Positions 1 through 6,238 of a DNA stretch of 26,431 nt are shown piece by piece. Location of the stretch: assembly GCA_002359635.1 (NCBI GenBank), contig DENJ01000090.1, positions 31,524 to 57,954 on the forward strand, given 5' to 3'. The stretch is from Burkholderiales bacterium UBA2647 (lineage in GTDB: Bacteria; Pseudomonadota; Gammaproteobacteria; Burkholderiales; Burkholderiaceae_E). The notes beneath the pieces were generated by a model. That model was given only the letters and a program-made list of their open reading frames with translations, was not told where the DNA came from and did not search any database. The position numbers and the translations under genes are program-made. The stretch's first letter is position 1, and each line of letters opens with the position of its first letter.

Positions 1-92
1 CAATCACATCCTTGTAATCACACCCTAGAAAGCACAGCCTTTAAAACGGCCCCGTGAAGCACAACCCGCGCTACATTTAGGAGAGAAGCAGC

Positions 93-539
93 ATGACCCA
101 GCCGCGAAGCTCAAAAATCCTTTGTCTTCAGGGCGCCAATATGGAATATCTCGGCATCCGCCAGCCCGAGATTTATGGCACCACCACGCTCGATGAACTA
201 CACGCCATGCTCCTAGAGGAAGCGAAGCGCTTGAGCGTTGATCTCGATATCCGAGTGAGCAATCTTGAAGGCGAGGCGATTGGCTGGATTTACGAGTGTG
301 ATCGTGCAGGCTATGCAGGCCTTTTGATGAACCCAGCGGGATTCAGCTATGCGGGATATGCGCTGCGTGATTGCTTGCGAGGCATACGCATGCCCGCTGT
401 CGAAGTTCACCTATCAAATATAGAACGGCGAGCGATGAAATCGGTCACTGCAGAAGCCTGCGTCGGAATCGTCACCGGCTTTGGTCTTCGGTCCTACTTC
501 CACGGGCTACGCGCCTTGCTTGAAAGGATTAACGGCTAA
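93..539 (+). CDS. Divergent type II 3-dehydroquinate dehydratase homologue (AroQ-like paralogue)
   Basis: The 148-residue protein has the length and fold signatures of type II dehydroquinases, dodecameric enzymes that dehydrate 3-dehydroquinate. Core catalytic positions are kept: Asn16 (GAN), Arg23 and Tyr28 (IRQPEIYG), Asn80 (MNPAG), Asp93 and His106 (EVHLSN). Two substrate-contact positions differ. The His of the usual GYTH/GLTH motif is Tyr86 (GFSY), and the usual FRxxS segment after EVHxSN is replaced (AMKSVT), losing the second Arg. An AGGAG ribosome-binding site lies just before the ATG. The usual aroQ neighbours accB/accC are absent. The gene overlaps the convergent EthD-like gene by 11 bp. 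I infer a paralogue acting on a related hydroxy-ketone rather than the shikimate enzyme. Family assignment is sure; substrate is not. Confidence 0.85.
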   Translation: MTQPRSSKILCLQGANMEYLGIRQPEIYGTTTLDELHAMLLEEAKRLSVDLDIRVSNLEGEAIGWIYECDRAGYAGLLMNPAGFSYAGYALRDCLRGIRMPAVEVHLSNIERRAMKSVTAEACVGIVTGFGLRSYFHGLRALLERING

Positions 540-1230
540 AGCTTCGATGATCCATGCGTGTCATCTCCAGGAAGGCTCCAACCTGGGCTTGATGATTTGT
601 CAGCAAGGCGCTGACTGCGGGCTTCATAAGCCATTCATCCTGGGTATGCTTAAGGTCTGCGCGGCGGAGATGTTCGATGATGACGAGCGCTTCGGGGGCG
701 CAATCAGCCTGGGGTCTGAATCTTGCCTCCGGGGAGTCCTCAAGCGCCTTTAAGCAGTTACCGTATACGCGCCATCGGACCGCACGTTCAGGCCCTTGCG
801 ACTCAAGAAGTCGCGCCCAGGACGCTGCATCGGCAATCGGCGGCCCCTCGTGCCCGCGGCCGCCAAAACCGGCCAGCAAACCGAGGCGCAAGACCAGGAT
901 CCAGGCCCCTGAGCTTTGGCCTGCCATGCCGTGAAGCTTTGCCACACTTCGCCACATATTCCGGAAGTGCGCCATGATGTCTCGGGTTGCCGCGCTCGGC
1001 TCACGCAATGACTGCTGGTAGGCTATGCATTGGATCACTTCGGGCGAGGTCATATCGTAGGATGTGAAAAACCTTGGCGTCTGCGCATCATCAATGGCTT
1101 CGTAGCGCACACCTTGCTCAAAACCATCAAGCCTGACCCTGTCCGACAGATGCTCACGCATATACCAGTGCTCATAGTCCTCGAGCCGATGCGCATCACA
1201 ATCGTTCCAGACAGCCAATAATCCCTTCAT
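529..1230 (-). CDS. Two-domain EthD/Dabb-like ferredoxin-fold protein
   Basis: The 233-residue product begins MKGLLAVWND. The open frame extends further upstream into the ThDP-enzyme gene, but the ATG at 1230 has a GGAG site 9 nt before it and lies 13 nt after that gene's stop, so this start is chosen. The N-terminal half (about residues 1-105) carries the pattern of dimeric alpha/beta-barrel proteins: an acidic and aromatic helix (EHWYMREHLSDR), a GFxxGxRY strand, and IMAHFRNMWRS. The C-terminal half repeats the strand/helix layout weakly (RWRVYG, then ALVIIEHL) and may be a diverged second domain. Such small barrels often bind or process aromatic or polyketide-like intermediates. It is the last gene of the cupin/ThDP operon, so a role in the same pathway is inferred. 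No reaction can be assigned. Confidence 0.7.
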   Translation of the reverse strand: MKGLLAVWNDCDAHRLEDYEHWYMREHLSDRVRLDGFEQGVRYEAIDDAQTPRFFTSYDMTSPEVIQCIAYQQSLREPSAATRDIMAHFRNMWRSVAKLHGMAGQSSGAWILVLRLGLLAGFGGRGHEGPPIADAASWARLLESQGPERAVRWRVYGNCLKALEDSPEARFRPQADCAPEALVIIEHLRRADLKHTQDEWLMKPAVSALLTNHQAQVGAFLEMTRMDHRSFSR

Positions 1231-1243
1231 CGCCTTAAACTCC

Positions 1244-3025
1244 CTATGGACGCCATGGGCCACCGAACACAGGCTCTTTAAATGGCGTCGGAGGCAACTG
1301 CCAAGTCCCTGTAGAAGGCGGCTTGACCTTATCGTCAACATGCACATCAATGACAGCGGGTCGACGCATGCGAATCGCTTGCTCAAGGCTCGGCATGAGA
1401 TCGGAGGCTCGGGTGACGGTATAGCCATCTGCACCGGCAGCCCTTGCCCAGGCAGCAAAATCTGGATTATAGGGTTTAGACCGATCTTGCCCTTCATAAA
1501 AAGCAGTACCGATTTCACGGCCGCCGAACATTCCAATTTGTATATCGCGGATGGCAGCCCAGGCAAAGTTATTCCAAACAACCCAGATACAGGGGAGTTC
1601 ATATTCAACCGCGGTGCAAATCACATAGGGCACCATGGTGAATCCCCCGTCGCCGCATACTGAAACGCAGACACGATCAGGTGCTGCCAGTTGGGCGCCC
1701 AAAATGCCGCAGACTCCAAAACCCATCGAAGAGTAGCCCCAACTGTTCAGCATGCTTTGCGGACGCCTTGCCTTCCAGAATTGCATGAACCAGTTGTGGT
1801 GGACACCCGAGTCAAGCGAGATGATGACATCGTCGGGGAGTGTTTTTTGAAGCGCACCGACCACGAACTCGGGTCGCAACGGTGATCCTTCCTCACGAAA
1901 ATTCGGCAGGACATAGTCATCCCATAGCCGCTGCCATTGCGCAATATCGCCGTGCCAAGCCGCCAATCCCTGTCGATAGCCCTCCCCGGAACCAAGCACA
2001 TCAAGCCACTGGCTGACGAAGGTCTTCACATCGGCAACAATACCCAAGTCGGGCGGATAGTTGCGGCCAAGTTCTTGTGGATCGATATCAACATGGATCA
2101 GCTTGCTCTCGGGAAAATTCCAGGAGTAGCCGGCATGCCAGGAGGATGAAGAGCGATCATCAAACCTTGTCCCAAGGGTAATCACCAGATCAGCATGACG
2201 GCCTGCCTGATTTGCGGGGTATGCGCCGTTGCGACCAATAAAACCCAAGGTCAGCATTGATTCGGCAGGTACACAGCCCATACCGTTGGGCGAGGTAATC
2301 ACAGGAATCCCAAAGCGCACACTGAGTTCGGTCACCTCAGGCCCGGCCTCAGAAAGGCTTGTACCATGACCAATGAATAGCACCGGGCGATGGCTTTGCC
2401 TGAGCATCTCGCTTGCCTTGACAAGATCAGGCGCTGATGCAGCTGGACGGACACTCGCGAATGCTGGGCTGGCGGGGGGCAAATCGATAGCGGCCTCTTC
2501 CTGATACACATTAAAGGGCACATCAATATTGACAGGCCCTGGACGACCACTGGTCATCGTGTCAAAAGCCTGCCGGAGTGCAAGCGGTAGCATCTCAACC
2601 CGGCTGGGCTGAAAGCTCCGCTTAACGGTTGGCCTCACGACCGAAACAAAATCAGCTTGATTGTGTCGATACAACTCCTGAAACGGGCCACGATTGGCTT
2701 GCGAAGTGGGCACATTCGATGTGATGGCAAGAAAGGCTGACGAATCAGACAGCGCGGTAATCAATGGCATCACCATGTTTGCCGAGCCTGGCCCTGTCGA
2801 GGTCAGCGTGGCAACCACCTCATGCCGCACCCTGAAGTAGGCATCAGCCATATGACCTGCACACTGCTCATGACGCGGGGAAATCAGCTTGATCCGGTCA
2901 ACACGATGGTAAAGCGCATCGAGCATACCCACGTTACCGTGACCGCATAAGCCAAACACGTAGGGAACCCCTTGTGCAATCAGGTAATCAGCGATCAGTT
3001 CAGCCCCTTTCATGATTTGACTCAT
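1244..3025 (-). CDS. Thiamine diphosphate-dependent enzyme, acetolactate synthase-like superfamily
   Basis: This 593-residue protein has the three-domain layout of the ALS/benzoylformate-decarboxylase family. The N-terminal PYR domain contains the cofactor-activating Glu53 (SPRHEQ) and a GPGSANM loop. A central domain has LVITLGTRFDDR near the middle. The C-terminal PP domain carries the ThDP/Mg motif GDG at 458-460 and NN at 485-486. The ATG at 3025 is preferred over an upstream in-frame start at 3055 because AGAGG precedes it by 9 nt and the cupin stop lies 1 nt upstream, giving tight coupling. Family members include acetolactate synthase, glyoxylate carboligase, oxalyl-CoA decarboxylase and ring-cleaving diketone hydrolases. 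No small regulatory subunit (ilvH) follows, which argues against biosynthetic ALS. The catabolic role and substrate are inferred only. Confidence 0.85.
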   Translation of the reverse strand: MSQIMKGAELIADYLIAQGVPYVFGLCGHGNVGMLDALYHRVDRIKLISPRHEQCAGHMADAYFRVRHEVVATLTSTGPGSANMVMPLITALSDSSAFLAITSNVPTSQANRGPFQELYRHNQADFVSVVRPTVKRSFQPSRVEMLPLALRQAFDTMTSGRPGPVNIDVPFNVYQEEAAIDLPPASPAFASVRPAASAPDLVKASEMLRQSHRPVLFIGHGTSLSEAGPEVTELSVRFGIPVITSPNGMGCVPAESMLTLGFIGRNGAYPANQAGRHADLVITLGTRFDDRSSSSWHAGYSWNFPESKLIHVDIDPQELGRNYPPDLGIVADVKTFVSQWLDVLGSGEGYRQGLAAWHGDIAQWQRLWDDYVLPNFREEGSPLRPEFVVGALQKTLPDDVIISLDSGVHHNWFMQFWKARRPQSMLNSWGYSSMGFGVCGILGAQLAAPDRVCVSVCGDGGFTMVPYVICTAVEYELPCIWVVWNNFAWAAIRDIQIGMFGGREIGTAFYEGQDRSKPYNPDFAAWARAAGADGYTVTRASDLMPSLEQAIRMRRPAVIDVHVDDKVKPPSTGTWQLPPTPFKEPVFGGPWRP

Positions 3026-3026
3026 T

Positions 3027-3413
3027 TCATTGTTCCTCTTGCCCCAGACTGTCACGAGCAGGCGTCGTGATCACGAAGAATACGAGCGCTTCGAGACCCT
3101 GATTTGAAATACCGTGTGTCAAACCGGGCGGCACAAGGACATAATCATGCGGCTTCATGATCCGGACCTCTTCCCCGAGGGTAAGCGTTCCCTCACCTTC
3201 TAGAACGTAATAAATTTGCGACTGCACAGCATGGCTGTGGACTTGCACATAAGCCATCGGCGCGTAGCGGGAAATACGGAAGTCAACAAGCCCTTCGGTG
3301 GTGTGCTCAGGACCCACCAATGCTTTTGAAAGCGCCCCACCAAAGTGACCGGGATATTCCTGCCAGGGAACTTCCCCCATAGACTTCAACACCATCGACT
3401 GAGCCTGCTTCAT
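3027..3413 (-). CDS. Small cupin-domain protein
   Basis: The 128-residue protein is a single cupin barrel. Motif 1 appears as VHSHAVQSQIYYVLEGEG (about residues 57-74) and motif 2 as PPGLTHGISN (about 94-103). The two motif-1 histidines and the motif-2 histidine are present. The usual acidic ligand between the second His and IYYVLEG is Gln, so metal binding may be altered. The start has a GAGGG site 7 nt upstream, itself just downstream of an intrinsic terminator. It is the first gene of the operon with the ThDP enzyme and the EthD-like protein. Cupins of this size serve as isomerases, dioxygenases, decarboxylases or ligand sensors; none can be chosen here. Confidence 0.8.
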   Translation of the reverse strand: MKQAQSMVLKSMGEVPWQEYPGHFGGALSKALVGPEHTTEGLVDFRISRYAPMAYVQVHSHAVQSQIYYVLEGEGTLTLGEEVRIMKPHDYVLVPPGLTHGISNQGLEALVFFVITTPARDSLGQEEQ

Positions 3414-3425
3414 GCTGTTGCCCTC

Positions 3426-3460
3426 AAAAAAGAAAAAAGGCGCACATTTTCATGTGCGCC
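3426..3460 (-). terminator. Intrinsic terminator in the leader of the cupin operon
   Basis: Read on the minus strand, a perfect 9-bp stem (arms 3452-3460 and 3439-3447) closes a 4-nt loop. It is followed at once by a 13-nt tract of T with one C (3438-3426). The tract ends 12 nt before the cupin ATG, and GAGGG sits between them. No T tract exists on the plus side. Because it lies between the promoter region and the first gene, it is a candidate attenuator. It could also end lptG readthrough transcripts or a small RNA. Confidence 0.8.
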
Positions 3461-3601
3461 CAAACGGCAGCAAGCTGCCTCTCCTCCTCCTCGAAACCAT
3501 GGGTCAGTCGCGAAGCCAAGCTCTTGATAAAAAGAGCCCTTAGCGAGTCCTGACAACGGGGTGAATCGTAGCGGCGCGCCTTAGCGCTCCGCAACCGCTT
3601 T

Positions 3602-3616
3602 TTTGTCTAAGACAAA
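3602..3616. promoter_or_regulatory. Perfect 15-bp palindrome, candidate operator
   Basis: TTTGTCTAAGACAAA has 7-bp arms around one central base. It lies in AT-rich DNA about 190 bp upstream of the cupin start, just before the structured leader. Size and TTGT...ACAA form resemble sites of FCD-type GntR repressors, which often control catabolic operons. No regulator gene is in the window, so the partner is inferred. Confidence 0.45.
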
Positions 3617-3797
3617 GTTATTGCAACCATTTTCCTTGCCGTAACTACATGAAAATGATGACAATTTATTGGCGCCGTGCGCATAAACCCGATGCTTCAG
3701 CCAGTTAGCATCCGGCAATCGGTCGAATTTCGGGGTGCCAGCGGCAGCGGTCAACATGGACCGCTCAGAAGGCGCATCGTTTGCTTTGGCGGTCGCG

Positions 3798-4952
3798 CTA
3801 AGGCCGAGAAGTTATTGCAAGCTTCATCGGCCAAAGCGCCTGGCTCCGGTTCACCCACTGAAGACTGGCAAGACTGATCAAAACCAGGATCATCGCCGGA
3901 ATCATGGTAATCACGGGGGCCGGCCATTGCTGAATCAAGGCAATGTTCCCAAGCAGGGTCACAGCGAGGTGGAAAACCACGCCAATCATCACCCCGGCGA
4001 GAATTCTCCCGCTCATTGCACCACTTCGCGGTTGAAGGTAAGCAAAGGGCAATGCCATCATCAACATCGCCAGTGCACTCCAAGGCGCAGCCAGCCGCTT
4101 CCAAAAGGCCAGTTCGTAGCGTTCGCTCGATTGCTGATTACTTTTCAAATAACGAACAAAGCGTTCGAGTTCCAGCATCGACATCCGGTCAGGCCGACCC
4201 GCTGCCATGTCGATCACAGTCTGGTCGACCCTGCCATCCCACCGCAAGCTTTCATACATCCGGCTCACGGGCTGCGGTTGCCAGCGAATCTCATGGACCT
4301 GCTCAAGATCAAGACCAGGCGTTGTTGCAACCCGCGCGCGGCGCGCGAGCAGCAGTCGTTGCACCCGTCGCTCTGCGTCGAACTCGACGATTTCAATCTC
4401 ACTGAGGGATCCGTCCGGTTGGGCAGCGCGAATATTGATGAAGCGTTGCGATATCAGTGCACCACCATCATGCTTAAGCAAGTCCCTGATCCAAAGACCG
4501 GATCCCAGGTTGCCCCGTCGGCTCGATGTGTCAATGAGGGCCTCACCTGCCAACACCCGTAAGTTCTGAATTTCCCGCATCCCGGCTGGCGCGAGGTACT
4601 CACTGGCAAGTAGTCCGCTGAAGGCCCAGGGCAAGCCGCAAAAAACCAGCCAAATCAGCACCCGTGAAGGCTTGAGCCCAGCTGCTCGCATCGCCGTGAA
4701 CTCGCTGCTTTGTGCGAGTTGCGACAAGGCAAAAATCGTTCCGATCAGCATGGATACCGGGAGCAATTCAGGGAATCGAGACGGTATCAGCAAGGCGACG
4801 GTGGCGAAGGCGTGAACGAGGCGATAGCTACCTTTGCCCACATCGTCCACCTCGCCAAATAGGTCGAAAAAGGCAAACAATAAGAGCAACGTCACCAGAA
4901 CCAGGCCAATCGAGAGATGGACCCTTCGCGCGATGTATTGCCTGATGATCAT
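3798..4952 (-). CDS. lptG: LPS export permease LptG
   Basis: The 384-residue protein is the inner-membrane permease LptG, which with LptF and the LptB ATPase extracts LPS and passes it to LptC and the periplasmic bridge. The N-terminus (MIIRQYIARR) is followed by a transmembrane helix near residues 10-28. The cytoplasmic coupling segment FTAMRAAGLKPSRVL and further helices follow, then a periplasmic beta-jellyroll, and three to four C-terminal helices in the last 90 residues. The frame is open 35 codons further upstream inside lptF, but the ATG at 4952, 13 nt after the lptF stop, matches the family N-terminus. The lptF-lptG order is standard. Confidence 0.95.
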   Translation of the reverse strand: MIIRQYIARRVHLSIGLVLVTLLLLFAFFDLFGEVDDVGKGSYRLVHAFATVALLIPSRFPELLPVSMLIGTIFALSQLAQSSEFTAMRAAGLKPSRVLIWLVFCGLPWAFSGLLASEYLAPAGMREIQNLRVLAGEALIDTSSRRGNLGSGLWIRDLLKHDGGALISQRFINIRAAQPDGSLSEIEIVEFDAERRVQRLLLARRARVATTPGLDLEQVHEIRWQPQPVSRMYESLRWDGRVDQTVIDMAAGRPDRMSMLELERFVRYLKSNQQSSERYELAFWKRLAAPWSALAMLMMALPFAYLQPRSGAMSGRILAGVMIGVVFHLAVTLLGNIALIQQWPAPVITMIPAMILVLISLASLQWVNRSQALWPMKLAITSRP

Positions 4953-4965
4953 CCGCAAACCTGTA

Positions 4966-6054
4966 TCACCACTTTCGCCCCAATCGCCGACCGAGCCTGA
5001 GCCATAACAGCAACACCACGGCGCAGGCAAAGCTGCCGTGGACCAGTAGCAGGCCACCGGTCAGGGACCATTGACCCCGCGAGACCTGAGCCTCCGCAAC
5101 GGTTGAAAAACTCGTGTAAGTCGTGTAAATCAGAATGCCGGCAAGCAAATGAAAAGCACGGCCACTTCGCGGGTTGGAGGCGACGAGCCCAAGCGCCAAC
5201 AGTGGCAGCAAGAGCAGGGGCAGGGTTTGACCGATACGACGAAGCATTTCTCCCACGGCGGCGCTGTCACTGCGAACGAACAGTTCCGGGCTTTCGATGG
5301 CCTTGATGGGCTTCATCGGCGTTGCACTCGGGGCAGCGCGGATCAGCAAGCCGTAGTGTTCAAACCCCATTTCACGGGCCTTTAAGGCATCGGGTGCCGC
5401 CAGATTCCAAGCGAGGTCAAATCGGCGACCCTGTTGCAGGTCCAAGAAACGGTTGCCGTCGGCATCGGTAAAAAGCCTTCCCGAAGTGGCGAGCACCCAG
5501 GTACGCTCCTGGGGACCGCGTTGAATCACGACCAGATCCTCTACGTATTGGCCCCCGTCGCCGGTCTGACCCACAAAAAACACCCGTCTGCCGCCAGCGC
5601 TCTCGCGAAACCGACCGGCTGCTGCTTGCAAGGACTCATCGCGACTGCTGTATTGCGCTTGCAGGCGCTCACTCTCAGCCACCGTCCAAGGAACAACAAA
5701 CCAGGCAAACAATAATGACACTGCAATCAAGGGCGCAAGAAATCGACGCAGCGGCTTGATCCAGTCGAGCAGGCTCAGGCCTGCACTGAACCAAACGGCC
5801 ATTTCCTGGTCGCGGAACGCCCGCGTCATGGTCAGGAGTACCGCGAGAAAGGCGGTCAGCACAAGCAGCTGGGGTATGGAACTCGCCGCTGACAGCAGCA
5901 AAAAAATAACCACATCCCCTGGGTCGATACCCCCACTCACCGCGCGATCGAGCATGCGCACCAGGGTAACCGTCAGCAAAACAGCAATCAGCACCAGCAA
6001 AATGCTTGATGCTGTCTGCCGAAATTCGCGCCTCACCGATTGCTCAAAAATCAT
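4966..6054 (-). CDS. lptF: LPS export permease LptF
   Basis: The 362-residue inner-membrane protein is the partner of LptG in the LptB2FG exporter. It starts MIFEQSVRREF, followed by a membrane segment (about 18-35) and two more helices around residues 48-75. The conserved coupling segment FRDQEMAVWFSAGLS lies near 82-96. A soluble periplasmic domain comes next, then three C-terminal helices (about 270-350). It is transcribed divergently from pepA, the usual betaproteobacterial and enterobacterial arrangement. No good ribosome-binding site precedes the ATG. Confidence 0.95.
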   Translation of the reverse strand: MIFEQSVRREFRQTASSILLVLIAVLLTVTLVRMLDRAVSGGIDPGDVVIFLLLSAASSIPQLLVLTAFLAVLLTMTRAFRDQEMAVWFSAGLSLLDWIKPLRRFLAPLIAVSLLFAWFVVPWTVAESERLQAQYSSRDESLQAAAGRFRESAGGRRVFFVGQTGDGGQYVEDLVVIQRGPQERTWVLATSGRLFTDADGNRFLDLQQGRRFDLAWNLAAPDALKAREMGFEHYGLLIRAAPSATPMKPIKAIESPELFVRSDSAAVGEMLRRIGQTLPLLLLPLLALGLVASNPRSGRAFHLLAGILIYTTYTSFSTVAEAQVSRGQWSLTGGLLLVHGSFACAVVLLLWLRLGRRLGRKW

Positions 6055-6106
6055 GGCTTGGTTTCATTAAAGGAAGGGCAAGGGGCAAGGAGGGGATGCC
6101 GCTCGA

Positions 6107-6112
6107 TATAAT
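6107..6112 (+). promoter_or_regulatory. Possible -10 element for pepA operon
   Basis: An exact TATAAT stands in the 184-bp divergent lptF/pepA gap, 127 nt before the pepA ATG. No -35 hexamer resembling TTGACA is found at 16-18 nt upstream, so this is only a candidate. No convincing promoter for lptF was recognised in the same gap. Confidence 0.3.
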
Positions 6113-6238
6113 CAGCCGATCTTACTTCGCTTAGGCGTCTTTGGCCGTCGACTGCATGCTGCACAGACCGCAGGCGGCTAAACCGCATAGGCGAAGCAAG
6201 CGAATTTGCCCAAGCCCCAGCCGCCGGAGCGAGCACGC

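Larger units (their letters stand above)
3414..3797. other. Gene-free region with structured leader of the cupin operon and lptG 3' flank
   Basis: No gene is supported in these 384 bases. In minus-strand order from lptG there is a 7-bp hairpin (3746-3765) without a T tract, an AT-rich stretch (about 3600-3670), and a perfect palindrome (3602-3616). Then come hairpins at 3571-3592 (4+4 bp around one mismatch), 3520-3537 (6 bp) and 3466-3479 (5 bp, tetraloop), and finally the terminator at 3426-3460. Two short minus-strand frames without convincing ribosome-binding sites also cross it. I saw no clear sigma70 promoter and recognised no known riboswitch class. Confidence 0.6.

Noticed and set aside
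93..539. Housekeeping aroQ of the shikimate pathway
   Set aside because: Two substrate-contact positions differ and accB/accC are not adjacent, so the gene symbol is withheld.
1231..1608. Upstream extension of the EthD-like frame to an ATG at 1608
   Set aside because: It lies inside the ThDP enzyme's C-terminal coding region in another frame, lacks family similarity, and the internal ATG at 1230 has a proper ribosome-binding site just after the preceding stop.
1244..3025. ilvB/ilvI biosynthetic acetolactate synthase
   Set aside because: No ilvH/ilvN regulatory subunit or ilvC follows, and the neighbours (cupin, EthD-like, AroQ-like) are catabolic in character; only the superfamily is claimed.
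3414..3600. Possible 6S RNA, 4.5S RNA, tmRNA or glycine/TPP riboswitch in the cupin leader
   Set aside because: None of the conserved motifs of these RNAs could be found by eye; the region is reported only as an unassigned structured leader.
3735..4562. 275-codon plus-strand open frame opposite lptG
   Set aside because: It is a low-complexity His/Pro/Arg-rich shadow of the lptG coding strand with no recognisable domain.
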